Under the pieces are notes generated by a model. That model saw only the letters and a list, made by a program, of their open reading frames with translations. It ran no database searches and was not told the origin of the DNA. Source: Kibdelosporangium philippinense (GTDB taxonomy: Bacteria > Actinomycetota > Actinomycetes > Mycobacteriales > Pseudonocardiaceae). Taken from it: a stretch of DNA of 64,000 nt. Below, one piece after another: positions 52,343-60,508 of this stretch. Location: contig NZ_JAJVCN010000003.1 of the NCBI RefSeq assembly GCF_021390435.2, positions 1,059,501 to 1,123,500 of the forward strand, given 5' to 3'. The position numbers were made by a program, and so were the translations under genes. Each line of letters begins with the position of its first letter. Within the stretch, counting starts at the first letter, position 1.

Positions 52343-54375
52343 GAGCTCCCCCAAGGGGCTAGTCGGACCGCGCAGACTTTGAACTCCGGCATCCGGCTGG
52401 TGGGGTCGAGCGCCGGATTGGTCAATCGGTTCGCACTGTTCTCGCCAGGGAAATGGAACGGCAGAAACACCGTGTCCGGACGCATCGAGGCCACACACCG
52501 CACGCGTGCTTGGACTTCACCGCGTCGCGACGAGACCTTCGCCATGTCGCCGTTGCTCAGCCCCGAGCGCTCGGCCGTGTCCGGGTGGACTTCCACATAG
52601 GACTCTGGGACGGCCTTCACCAGTTCGTCGATCCGACGGGTCTGTGCACCTGACTGGTAATGCGCGAGAACCCGCCCTGTCGTTGCCCGCAAAGGAAATT
52701 CATCGTCCGGTGGTTCGGCTGGTCCTTTGTGGTCGACTGGGATGAACTTGGCTTTGCCGTCTGGGTGGGCGAATTCGTCCTCGAAGAGCCGCGGTGTTCC
52801 GGGATGCGCCAAAGACGGCACCGGCCAGTGCAGAGCTTCGCCGTCACGCAGGCGCGCGTACGTGATACCGGAGTAGTCCGCGATTCCGCCTTGGGAAGCC
52901 TTGGCGAGCTCGTCGAAAACCTCTTCAGGGATCGTCGGGAACGCCTTGGCCGGTGCACCGAGCCGGATCGCCAATTCCTGCAGGACTTCCAGATCTGATC
53001 GGACGTCCGGCGGTGGCTGCAAGGCCGGCCGCCGGTGCAGGACGCGACCTTCGAGGTTGGTCAGCGTGCCTTCTTCTTCGGCCCACTGGGTCACCGGCAG
53101 GACGACGTCAGCCAGAGCCGTTGTCTCGTTCGGCACGAAGTCCGCTACTACCAGTAGATCCAAGTCCTTCAGGCGTTCGGTGACGTGCGACGCGCGTGGG
53201 GCGGACACCACTGGGTTGCTGCCGAAGACAAGCAGGCCTTTCGGCCCGTGCGGGCGGCCCAGCGCATCGAGCAGTTCATATGCCGACCGGCCGGGCCCTG
53301 GTAAAGAATCCGGGTCAACGCCCCACACTTCGGCGACATGGGCGCGGGCCGCGGGGTCGTCGATCTTCCGGTATCCCGGCAGCTGATCGGCTTTCTGGCC
53401 ATGTTCCCTGCCGCCTTGGCCGTTTCCCTGCCCGGTCAGGCATCCGTAGCCGCTGCCAGGCTTTCCCGGCAGTCCCAGAGCAAGCGCTAGGTTGATCCAC
53501 GCGCTCACAGTGTCAGTGCCGGAAGCGTGCTGTTCCGTGCCGCGAGCGGTGAGAATGTAGGCGTTCTTGGCTTTGGCAAGCATTCGAGCGACCGCGCGCT
53601 GGTCCGTCGCTGACACGCCGGTGATGCGCTCGACGCGCTCCGGCCACCATGCGGCGGCGATACGCCAAGCGTCCTCGAAACCCTGCGTTCTGCGTTCGAT
53701 GTAATCGTGTTCCGCATACCCCTCGCTGAACACCGCATGCAGAATTCCCAGTGCCAGCGCGAGATCCGTGCCCGGTGCGGGTCGCAGGTGCAGCATGGCG
53801 CGCTCGGCAGTGGCTGTACGGCGCGGATCCACCACAATCAGCCCGGCCTTGATGTGCTGCATGAACGGCGGCATCGTCTCCGCCGGGTTCGCGCCGACAA
53901 GCAGAATCATGTCCGCGTCGTCAAGATCCGTGACGGGGAAAGGCATCCCGCGGTCCACACCAAAAGCCTTGTTGCCAGCGGCAGCGGCCGACGACATGCA
54001 GAACCGGCCGTTGTAGTCGATCTGCGAGGTCTTCAGCGCGACTCGCGCGAACTTGCCGAGCGCGTAAGCCTTCTCATTGGTGAGTCCCCCGCCGCCGAAG
54101 ATGGCCATACCGTCACGCCCGAACTCCCATTGGATTCGCTCAATCCGCGAAGCCACGAAGTCCAACGCCGTGTCCCACGTCACAGGTTTGCCGTGCAGTA
54201 ACGGTTTCGTAAGCCTCACCGGATTGGACAGCAACGCCCCGGACGTCCACCCCTTCTGGCACAACCCACCGCGGTTCGTTGGGAACTCTCGCGGCGTGAC
54301 CAGGGCACCTTCCAGTATCATCCCGCACTGGAGCGCGCAGTAGGGGCAATGCGTCTCAGTGCTGTTGGCCGTCAC
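52339..54375 (-). CDS. nasA: assimilatory nitrate reductase catalytic subunit (molybdopterin)
   Basis: A 678-residue molybdopterin oxidoreductase that reduces nitrate to nitrite in the cytosol. The N-terminal [4Fe-4S] site is HCPYCALQC...GLCQKG. The domain that binds the bis-MGD cofactor carries FCMSSAAAAGNKAFG with the probable Mo-ligand Cys, LLVGANPAETMPPF and VVDPRRTATAERA. The C-terminal beta-barrel has RATTGRVLAHYQSGAQTR and PFHFPGENSANRL. No Tat signal is present, as expected for an assimilatory enzyme. The GTG start at 54375 lies about 45-60 bp after a GlnR-like half-site. It begins the nasA, electron-transfer, narK unit. Confidence 0.93.
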   Translation of the reverse strand: MTANSTETHCPYCALQCGMILEGALVTPREFPTNRGGLCQKGWTSGALLSNPVRLTKPLLHGKPVTWDTALDFVASRIERIQWEFGRDGMAIFGGGGLTNEKAYALGKFARVALKTSQIDYNGRFCMSSAAAAGNKAFGVDRGMPFPVTDLDDADMILLVGANPAETMPPFMQHIKAGLIVVDPRRTATAERAMLHLRPAPGTDLALALGILHAVFSEGYAEHDYIERRTQGFEDAWRIAAAWWPERVERITGVSATDQRAVARMLAKAKNAYILTARGTEQHASGTDTVSAWINLALALGLPGKPGSGYGCLTGQGNGQGGREHGQKADQLPGYRKIDDPAARAHVAEVWGVDPDSLPGPGRSAYELLDALGRPHGPKGLLVFGSNPVVSAPRASHVTERLKDLDLLVVADFVPNETTALADVVLPVTQWAEEEGTLTNLEGRVLHRRPALQPPPDVRSDLEVLQELAIRLGAPAKAFPTIPEEVFDELAKASQGGIADYSGITYARLRDGEALHWPVPSLAHPGTPRLFEDEFAHPDGKAKFIPVDHKGPAEPPDDEFPLRATTGRVLAHYQSGAQTRRIDELVKAVPESYVEVHPDTAERSGLSNGDMAKVSSRRGEVQARVRCVASMRPDTVFLPFHFPGENSANRLTNPALDPTSRMPEFKVCAVRLAPWGSS

Positions 54376-54419
54376 GCGGCAAACGCTAAGGAGCGGTTGT
54401 TACCTAGGGATGCGGCCGT

Positions 54420-54435
54420 GTTTCGGCTGTGCGAC
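54420..54435 (-). promoter_or_regulatory. putative GlnR half-box upstream of nasA
   Basis: On the minus strand GTCGC-n6-GAAAC fits the GlnR pair GTnAC-n6-GAAAC in 4/5 and 5/5 positions. It lies 45-60 bp before the nasA start, the same distance as the box before nirB. A second, poorly matching pair follows. Joint control of both nitrate-assimilation transcripts by GlnR is plausible. Confidence 0.4.
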
Positions 54436-54472
54436 ATTGCCTGCTCAGCGGGACATAATTCGCCGTGAGGTG

Positions 54473-55267
54473 CTAAAGAAGCTGATCGACCTGCTCGGCC
54501 ACGCGAGCGAGGCCCTTCAACGACTCCGCGGTAGAACGCGGGTGCAACGCGTGCACGGCAAGGCGGAAAAGCAACGCCTGCAGCATGGTCTGCGGCCATT
54601 CGGACAGGTGCGACCACCGGCCAATGATGCCATCGTCGGCGCCACCCCACGCCAACGCGTCCACCACAACGACAGCGGCGGCCCACTCCGGCGGCCGCCA
54701 GTACGGCCGGAAGTCGATCAATCCGGGGTCCTCGTCCCCGACGAACAGCACGTTCCCGAACAGGTCACCGTGCACGACCTGCTTGGTCAGCGTTGCGGGC
54801 TTCTGCTTGGCGTCCAGCTCGGCGAAGAGCTCGCCGCCGCGATCGGGTTTTAACGGCATGTCCAGCTCGCCGCTCGCCACCCGGTCGGCGATCGCGAAAA
54901 GGTCCTGACGGGCGTCGATGAACCGCGGCCTCGGCAGGCTCTTGAGGGCTTCGTGCAGCGTCAGGGACACCGAGATGACCTCGTCGTGTCGCGGCTCGGC
55001 GTGGCCTTCGATGAACCGGTACGCGGCCCAGCCGCCAACGACCCACCGGCCGTCGGTGCTCCTTAACGGACGGCCGATCCTGAGCCCTGGCACGTGCAGG
55101 TCGCCAAGCGCCTTGGCAACCCAAGCCGCTTCGGCGGGGCTGCTGGCCGGCTTGAAGGCGCCGTCCCCGCATCGCCACATCGGGCCGGCGTCAATCAACT
55201 CCGGCTCCGCGTCCCGTGCGCCGAATGCGGCACGGACGTGTGGTGGAGGCGGCTTCGGAGTACCCAT
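54473..55267 (-). CDS. TIGR02569-like protein with aminoglycoside phosphotransferase fold
   Basis: A 264-residue protein of the family of Rv3205c. HGDLFGNVLF (about residue 175) and GLIDFRPYWRP match the catalytic loop and metal Asp of APH/choline-kinase folds, suggesting phosphotransfer to a small molecule. The N-terminal lobe is short and a P-loop-like glycine-rich motif is not obvious. The ATG at 55267 gives MGTPKPPPPHVRAAFG; the open frame further up passes through a 46-bp palindrome and is not likely coding. It is followed upstream by moeZ, as in M. tuberculosis. The substrate is unknown. Confidence 0.8.
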   Translation of the reverse strand: MGTPKPPPPHVRAAFGARDAEPELIDAGPMWRCGDGAFKPASSPAEAAWVAKALGDLHVPGLRIGRPLRSTDGRWVVGGWAAYRFIEGHAEPRHDEVISVSLTLHEALKSLPRPRFIDARQDLFAIADRVASGELDMPLKPDRGGELFAELDAKQKPATLTKQVVHGDLFGNVLFVGDEDPGLIDFRPYWRPPEWAAAVVVVDALAWGGADDGIIGRWSHLSEWPQTMLQALLFRLAVHALHPRSTAESLKGLARVAEQVDQLL

Positions 55268-55324
55268 CGGCAGGCACGCTACCGCGTCCCGCACCAATAT
55301 CCAGCCCCGCCACGCCTTAGCCAC

Positions 55325-55370
55325 CTCGTGAGTGGTTATGCGGGTTAGAACACGGCTAACCACTCACGAG
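55325..55370. repeat. 46-bp dispersed palindrome, copy 3
   Basis: Arms CTCGTGAGTGGTTA and TAACCACTCACGAG (14 bp) around a middle of 18 bp with GTTAGAAC. Unlike the other copies it lies between two genes on the same strand, 20 bp past the moeZ stop and about 60 bp before the next start. The centre is in the opposite orientation to copies 1, 2 and 5. Confidence 0.9.
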
Positions 55371-55390
55371 GCGCACGCTGGGAAAACAGG

Positions 55391-56572
55391 TCAGTATGTC
55401 GGCAGGCTGGGGTCAACGTCCCGTGCCCAGCCGAGAACACCGCTGCCCACGTGCACGGCGTCGGCAAATCCGGCCTTGTGCAATGCCGCAAGGGCCTCAG
55501 CCGAGCGGGCACCGGACTTGCAGTGCAGGACAATCGGCTTGTCCTGCGGCAACTGCGCCAGTGCCTCGCCGGAGAGAATCCGGTCCTTCGGAATGAGCAC
55601 CGCGCCAGGAATGGACACGATCTCGTACTCGTGCGGCTCGCGGACGTCGATCAGCGCGAAATTGTCGCCCCGGTCGAACTTTTCCTTCAGCTCGCGCGGG
55701 GTGATCGTGGAACCGGCCGCCGCCTTCTGCGCGTCGTCCGACACCACACCGCAGAACGCGTCGTAGTCGATCAGCTCGGTGATCTTCGGGCTTTCCGGGT
55801 CCTTGCGGATCTTGATCGTCCGGTACGACATTTCCAGTGCGTCGTACACCATCAACCGGCCCAGCAGCGGCTCGCCGATCCCGGTCAGCAGCTTGATCGC
55901 CTCGGTCACCATGATCGAACCGATCGACGCGCAGAGCACGCCGAGCACGCCGCCCTCGGCGCACGACGGGACCATGCCGGGAGGTGGCGGCTCCGGGTAG
56001 AGGTCGCGGTAGTTCAGGCCCTGGCCGTTCGGCGCGTCCTCCCAGAAGACGCTGACCTGGCCTTCGAACCGGAAGATCGAACCCCAGACGTACGGCTTGC
56101 CCAGCAGCACCGCGGCGTCGTTCACCAGGTACCGGGTCGCGAAGTTGTCCGTACCGTCGAGGATCAGGTCGTAGTCACGGAAGATCTCGAGCGCGTTCTC
56201 CGAGTTCAGGTGCGCCTCGTGCAGGTTCACCGTGACGAACGGGTTGATCTCGGCAATGGACTCGCGGGCCGAGACGGCCTTCGGCTTGCCGACGTCCGAC
56301 ACGCCGTGGATCACCTGGCGCTGCAGGTTCGACTCGTCGACCACGTCGAAGTCCGCGATCCCGAGCGTGCCGACACCGGCGGCCGCCAGGTACAGCAGCG
56401 CCGGGCTCCCCAGGCCGCCTGCACCGACAACCAGCACGCGAGCGTTCTTCAGTCGCTTTTGACCGTCGACTCCAACATCTGGGATGATCAGGTGCCTGCT
56501 GTAGCGGGCCACCTCGTCCTTGGTCAGCTCCGCAGCGGGCTCTACCAGCGGCGGCAGCGAACTACTGGGCAT
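55391..56572 (-). CDS. moeZ: MoeZ/MoeB-type sulfur-carrier adenylyltransferase with rhodanese domain
   Basis: A 393-residue two-domain enzyme. The N-terminal E1-like domain has the ATP-binding VLVVGAGGLGSPALLYLAAAGVG and the ILDGTDNFATRYLVND motif. It adenylates the C-terminus of sulfur carriers such as MoaD, CysO or ThiS. The C-terminal rhodanese domain carries the persulfide Cys351 in LHCKSGARS. Equivalent to Rv3206c (MoeZ), which serves cofactor, cysteine and thio-compound synthesis. It would also supply molybdopterin synthase, needed for the nearby nitrate reductase. Full length, intact motifs. Confidence 0.95.
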   Translation of the reverse strand: MPSSSLPPLVEPAAELTKDEVARYSRHLIIPDVGVDGQKRLKNARVLVVGAGGLGSPALLYLAAAGVGTLGIADFDVVDESNLQRQVIHGVSDVGKPKAVSARESIAEINPFVTVNLHEAHLNSENALEIFRDYDLILDGTDNFATRYLVNDAAVLLGKPYVWGSIFRFEGQVSVFWEDAPNGQGLNYRDLYPEPPPPGMVPSCAEGGVLGVLCASIGSIMVTEAIKLLTGIGEPLLGRLMVYDALEMSYRTIKIRKDPESPKITELIDYDAFCGVVSDDAQKAAAGSTITPRELKEKFDRGDNFALIDVREPHEYEIVSIPGAVLIPKDRILSGEALAQLPQDKPIVLHCKSGARSAEALAALHKAGFADAVHVGSGVLGWARDVDPSLPTY

Positions 56573-56647
56573 CGACTCCTCCTAAGCGTTGCCCCCAATC
56601 CAACACCGCCGCGGGCCGGACTCATTCCAGATGCCCACATTGCGGGA

Positions 56648-57742
56648 TCAGGTGCCCGGCGCTTTTCCTTGCGGATTGGGCCACGGATTGACCTTGCAGA
56701 CCTTGCCGTCGGCCTTGACCGGGTCACGTGTGCCCGGGACCGCGTCGTTGAGCTGGGCAACGTAGTTGTTGTTCACGCCGAACGTCTGCTGCATCATCAC
56801 CGGCGCAAGCCCGTCGGCCTGCAGACAGCCCTCGTGACCACGGCCGAACGCGTGACCAACCTCATGGTTGATGGCGTAGATCCGGTAGTTGCCGCTGTCG
56901 CCGTTGAACGCCAGCGCGCCGCGCACCCAACGAGCGAGGTTGATGACAACCCGGCCGTCACGTGACAACCGGCACGAGGACTCATATGGGATCGTGCGGC
57001 CGCACAGCTTGTGGGTGGTCTCGGGCGTGGTCAGCGAGATGCGCACCTGCGGCTTGTCGGTCACGCGCTGCACGGCGATGCGGGGATCGCTCGTCCAGCC
57101 GCGCGGCTCGGCCAATGTCCGGTCGACCAGGCCCGCGAACGCGTCGTCGCCGCCACCCATTTCGGCGGCGTTGATGCCGTTCTCGACTTCGACCGTGTAC
57201 GTGTAGGTCTGCTTGGTGCCCTGGCCGACCTTCGGGCCGTTTCCCGGAATGACCCGGAAATCGCCGGTGCCCGCCTTGGTGAACTCCGCGCCGGGCGGCA
57301 GGTCCGCGGTCGGGATCTTGGCGTCGATCGGGGTGACCGCGCGTTCGGTGGCATCGGGGGTGTCCGTGGGCACCTCATTGTCGCCGCCGAACGTGTCCGC
57401 GGCGGTGCCGTTGTTCGTCGCCTGCGCCTCGAGGGACGGCCCGGCTTTGGTGGTGTCCCACACCACCAGCGCGGTGATCACCAGCAGGATCGGGATCGCG
57501 TACAGCCGCCAGCCGTAAACAGAGAGAAGACCGCGTTTCTTGACCGGTGGCAGTCGCCGGAAGGACTCCTCGGCGTTGTGCTCGTCCGGTTGCCATGCCG
57601 CGGCGAGCGGTTCGCCGGACGCGCGGCGGCCTCCACGCTCGTACCGATCATCACCCGCACGGCGGCCCACCGGTCCACGTGCCGTTCCGGAGCGTGACTT
57701 TTTCGGGGGCGAGACTTCTCCTCCTTGGGTCTTCCGGCTCAC
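56648..57742 (-). CDS. DUF3152 membrane-anchored metzincin-like protein
   Basis: A 364-residue protein with a basic cytosolic N-terminus (about 80 residues), one membrane helix near 79-95 (LYAIPILLVITALVVW), and an extracellular DUF3152 domain. The motif HEVGHAFGRGHEGC (near 294-307) fits HExxHxxGxxH of metzincin zinc proteases. The preceding CGRTIPYESSCRLSRDGRVVINLARW carries a conserved Cys pair. The position after moeZ matches Rv3207c. Proteolytic activity has not been shown for this family to my knowledge; it is inferred from the motif. Confidence 0.87.
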   Translation of the reverse strand: MSRKTQGGEVSPPKKSRSGTARGPVGRRAGDDRYERGGRRASGEPLAAAWQPDEHNAEESFRRLPPVKKRGLLSVYGWRLYAIPILLVITALVVWDTTKAGPSLEAQATNNGTAADTFGGDNEVPTDTPDATERAVTPIDAKIPTADLPPGAEFTKAGTGDFRVIPGNGPKVGQGTKQTYTYTVEVENGINAAEMGGGDDAFAGLVDRTLAEPRGWTSDPRIAVQRVTDKPQVRISLTTPETTHKLCGRTIPYESSCRLSRDGRVVINLARWVRGALAFNGDSGNYRIYAINHEVGHAFGRGHEGCLQADGLAPVMMQQTFGVNNNYVAQLNDAVPGTRDPVKADGKVCKVNPWPNPQGKAPGT

Positions 57743-57793
57743 GGCATACAGGGTGCCACATCACTCTCTGATAACGAATGCGCGACTCGGCCT

Positions 57794-58753
57794 CTACCAG
57801 GTTCCGTCTTTTTCGGCTTCGAAAAGTCCAAGTACTGCCCGCGCGACCGTCTCTGGCCGCTCCATTTGCGCCACATGACCGGTTTTCGGCAGCACGAGCA
57901 GCCGCCCTTTCGGGAGCAGCCGAGCGGTCCGCGGGGCCTTACGGACAGTAACCAATTTGTCCTCGGTGCCCCAGATCACCAGCGTCGGCGCGGTGATCTG
58001 CGGCACGATCCGCCAGAGCGACTGCTTCGGCGGTACGAGCCACGCCCGGAACAGCCCGAGCGTCGTGGCCATCAGGGCTTGCGCGGCCCACGAGAGCTTC
58101 GCGCGTTCGACGAAGTCGGCCGCCGTCTCCTCCAGCCGGTGCGGCGGGACAAGCGCTGGGTTGGCGAAACACAGCTTGACCAGCTGTTGAGCGCGCTGCA
58201 TTGGCGTCAGCATGGCGAGCTGACGGCGGAATCGCGGCCCGACGATCGGCATCATCGCGAACGGGATCCGTGGGTCGGACATCCGGTTCGGGAACGGTCT
58301 GAGGTCCGGCACCGCGGGCGAAACCAGGGTCAGCGTCTTCACCAGATCGGGGTGTTTCGCCGCGAGGATCATCGAGTTGCCGAACAGGTGCACCGGCCCG
58401 AGGTCGAGGCCACGCAGGAATTTCGCGAGCGTCTCGGCGTGCTCGACAAGATCGAACTTGTACCCGGCAGGCGGCTCGGTCTGGCCCGCGCCGGGCAGGT
58501 CGACCGCTATGCCCTGGGCGTGCAGAGACAGCTGCGCGGCCAGGTCTGTCCAGTTCTTCGACGACCCGCCGAGGCCGTGCACGAAGACCGCTGTCTCATC
58601 GGTTGGGCCCGGTGTCCTGCGGATATGCAGGCGTACGCCGCCCGATTCGACGAACTCGCCGGGCCAGGCCAGCTGGGTGGTGTCCAGTGGCGGGCGCGGC
58701 GCGTCGGACAAGGGAACTCGGGTCAGCGGGGCCCGCTCACTGGTCACGTTCAT
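57794..58753 (-). CDS. alpha/beta hydrolase with shortened nucleophile elbow
   Basis: A 319-residue alpha/beta hydrolase. VFVHGLGGSSKNW is the oxyanion region, VHLFGNSM the nucleophile strand, VIWGTEDKLV has the Asp and PKTGHVAQMERP the His. Related proteins read GNSMGGA followed by a few residues before the helix. Here GNSM runs straight into ILAAKHPDLV, so about six residues seem to be missing in frame. This would remove the glycines after the catalytic Ser that shape the elbow. The protein may therefore be inactive. The ATG at 58753 is followed by VTSERAPLTRVPL. It is divergent from a TetR gene. Confidence 0.8.
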   Translation of the reverse strand: MNVTSERAPLTRVPLSDAPRPPLDTTQLAWPGEFVESGGVRLHIRRTPGPTDETAVFVHGLGGSSKNWTDLAAQLSLHAQGIAVDLPGAGQTEPPAGYKFDLVEHAETLAKFLRGLDLGPVHLFGNSMILAAKHPDLVKTLTLVSPAVPDLRPFPNRMSDPRIPFAMMPIVGPRFRRQLAMLTPMQRAQQLVKLCFANPALVPPHRLEETAADFVERAKLSWAAQALMATTLGLFRAWLVPPKQSLWRIVPQITAPTLVIWGTEDKLVTVRKAPRTARLLPKGRLLVLPKTGHVAQMERPETVARAVLGLFEAEKDGTW

Positions 58754-58809
58754 CAGTCCAGTGTGCATGGACGTGGCGGCATCTTTGTGCGGACGAATAT
58801 CGAGACGTC

Positions 58810-58830
58810 CGCCGGTCCGACATACCGGCG
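58810..58830. promoter_or_regulatory. inverted repeat between hydrolase and TetR genes, candidate operator
   Basis: CGCCGGT and ACCGGCG, 7-bp perfect arms with a 7-bp spacer, lie 32 bp before the TetR start and 57 bp before the divergent hydrolase start. Size and place fit a TetR autoregulatory operator. No protein-specific evidence. Confidence 0.4.
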
Positions 58831-58861
58831 AGTAAGGTTTGGGGCGGAGCGAGGAGGCCGA

Positions 58862-59488
58862 ATGTCGGAAACGATGCAGCAGGGCACCAAGAGCGCAAGA
58901 CTGCCGAGGACCGCCCGGCGCGCGCAACTGCTTGCCGCGGCGCAGGACGTTTTCGCAGCTAACGGCTACCACGCTGCCGCGATGGACGAGATCGCCGAGC
59001 GCGCGGGTGTCAGCAAGCCAGTGCTCTACCAGCACTTCCCCGGCAAGCTCGAGCTGTACATGGCGCTGCTGCAGACCCACGCGGACGAGCTGATCGCCGG
59101 TGTGACCGGCGCGCTTCAGTCCACAACGGACAACAAACTGCGTGTCCAGGCGGCTGTCGGTGCGTATTTCGACTTCGTCGACAGCGAAGGCGAGGCGTTC
59201 CGCCTGGTGTTCCAGTCGGACATTCGCGGCGAACCGGTAGTCCACGAGACGATCGAGCGGGCGACAAAGGAATGCGTCGACGCCATCACCGCGACGATCA
59301 CGGCCGATGCCGGAATGGACGAGGAGCGCGCGCGGCTGCTCGCGGTCGGCCTTGTCGGTGCCAGCCAGGTCGCGGCCCAGTCATGGCTGGCCAGCAACCG
59401 TCCGATCGAAAAGGCCGAGGCGGTCAAGCTGATCTCGACGCTGGCCTGGCGCGGAATCGGCGGCGGATACCCACTCCAACACTCGTGA
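58862..59488 (+). CDS. TetR-family transcriptional regulator
   Basis: A 208-residue TetR protein. The helix-turn-helix is in AAMDEIAERAGVSKPVLYQHFPGKLELYMALL (residues 39-70 in outline). The C-terminal ligand domain is all-helical with FRLVFQSDIRG. Orthologue by position of Rv3208. A GAGGAGG ribosome site precedes the ATG at 58862. Its last codons (TCG TGA) lie in a 46-bp palindrome. Ligand and targets unknown. Confidence 0.92.
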   Translation: MSETMQQGTKSARLPRTARRAQLLAAAQDVFAANGYHAAAMDEIAERAGVSKPVLYQHFPGKLELYMALLQTHADELIAGVTGALQSTTDNKLRVQAAVGAYFDFVDSEGEAFRLVFQSDIRGEPVVHETIERATKECVDAITATITADAGMDEERARLLAVGLVGASQVAAQSWLASNRPIEKAEAVKLISTLAWRGIGGGYPLQHS

Positions 59489-59527
59489 GTGGTTATCCAG
59501 GTTAGAACACGAATAACCACTCACGAG
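59482..59527. repeat. 46-bp dispersed palindrome, copy 4
   Basis: Arms CTCGTGAGTGGTTAT and ATAACCACTCACGAG (15 bp) with a centre containing GTTAGAAC. It lies between the convergent TetR and diiron-enzyme genes. The TetR stop codon is formed by the left arm; the convergent gene stops 14 bp beyond the right arm. Confidence 0.9.
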
Positions 59528-59540
59528 CTTTGAGCTGGGG

Positions 59541-60449
59541 TTATGCGATCAGGAAAGAGGCTTTCCAGAAGCGCGTGCCTGGGGCGCCGACCAGTCCGGC
59601 CTCGTCGAGGAACTTCATGATCCGCTCGCCCGACCAGCGCAAGGTTTCCTGGTGGTGCGGGTTTTCCAGCGCGACCTTGGCCGCGTGCTTCGGATCGAGC
59701 CCGACGGCCTTGTAGACGCGCGGGTTGATCAGGCTGCGCGTGATCGCGAAGGCCACGGCCGCGATCAGCAGACGTTGGTACGGCAGCTCCCACTTGCGCA
59801 GGTTTTCCATGCCGCGTACCACTTCCTGGCGCGCGAACGTGACGTGACGTGCCTCTTCGAGGACGTGGATCCGGTTGACCATGCGGACAAGTGGCTGGAC
59901 GTTCTCGTCCGCCATGCTCTCGCGCTGGATGCGGTCGAGGATCTCCTCGGCGATCAGAATCGAGCCGTACAGCGCGGGGCCGTAACCGATCACCGGCAGC
60001 AGCCTGCCCAGCTTCTTGAGGATCGGCGGCGGGCCGTACGCAGGCGCGCCGACTCGCTCGATGGCGCGCGCGAACATGGTCGAATGGCGGCATTCGTCGG
60101 CGATCTCGGTCAGCGCGTACTGGGCGTGCCGCGTGGTCGGGTCGATCCGGTAGACCTCCTTGAGCAGCATCTGCATCAGCAGGACCTCGAACCAGATGCC
60201 GTTGCTCGCGATGCTGGCGACCTCGTGCTTGCCGAGCTCGATGCGCTGTTCCGGCGTCAGCTGATCCCACAGTCCCGTGCCGTACAAGGAAATCCGGTGA
60301 TCCGGCGCGTACCGCATGTTCTCCCGGAGCGGTGCCTGCCAGTCGATGTCGACCTCGGGGTCGTAGAACTTGTCGGCCGATGAGTTCAGCAACCGCTCGG
60401 CGGTCTTCTCACGGTCGGAACCCTGGGCAACTCGCAACGCGCGGCTCAT
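59541..60449 (-). CDS. AurF-like diiron oxygenase
   Basis: A 302-residue protein of the p-aminobenzoate N-oxygenase (AurF) type diiron family. Iron ligand candidates are in GKHEVASIASNGIWFE (about residues 73-88), EIADECRHSTMF, EEILDR and EEARHVTFA, giving the expected Glu/His set in a four-helix bundle. Members oxidise amino or hydrocarbon substrates; the substrate here cannot be told. It is divergent from a TetR gene with a 25-bp palindrome between, so it is probably that regulator's target. No signal peptide. Confidence 0.8.
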   Translation of the reverse strand: MSRALRVAQGSDREKTAERLLNSSADKFYDPEVDIDWQAPLRENMRYAPDHRISLYGTGLWDQLTPEQRIELGKHEVASIASNGIWFEVLLMQMLLKEVYRIDPTTRHAQYALTEIADECRHSTMFARAIERVGAPAYGPPPILKKLGRLLPVIGYGPALYGSILIAEEILDRIQRESMADENVQPLVRMVNRIHVLEEARHVTFARQEVVRGMENLRKWELPYQRLLIAAVAFAITRSLINPRVYKAVGLDPKHAAKVALENPHHQETLRWSGERIMKFLDEAGLVGAPGTRFWKASFLIA

Positions 60450-60470
60450 CGGAACACCCCTTTAAGCGTT

Positions 60471-60495
60471 ACCGGAAGTAACAGTTACTTCTGGT
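60471..60495. promoter_or_regulatory. 25-bp palindromic operator between AurF-like and TetR genes
   Basis: ACCGGAAGTAAC, one base, then GTTACTTCTGGT: 12-bp arms with a single mismatch. It begins 22 bp before the diiron-enzyme start and ends 14 bp before the TetR start. A typical size and place for a TetR dimer site controlling both divergent genes. Confidence 0.7.
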
Positions 60496-60508
60496 AGCAT
60501 GCAGCGGC

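Noticed and set aside
54473..55363. Longer version of the APH-like gene starting inside the 46-bp palindrome
   Set aside because: The extra 32 residues come from the palindrome and spacer and have no family similarity; ATG 55267 fits homologues.
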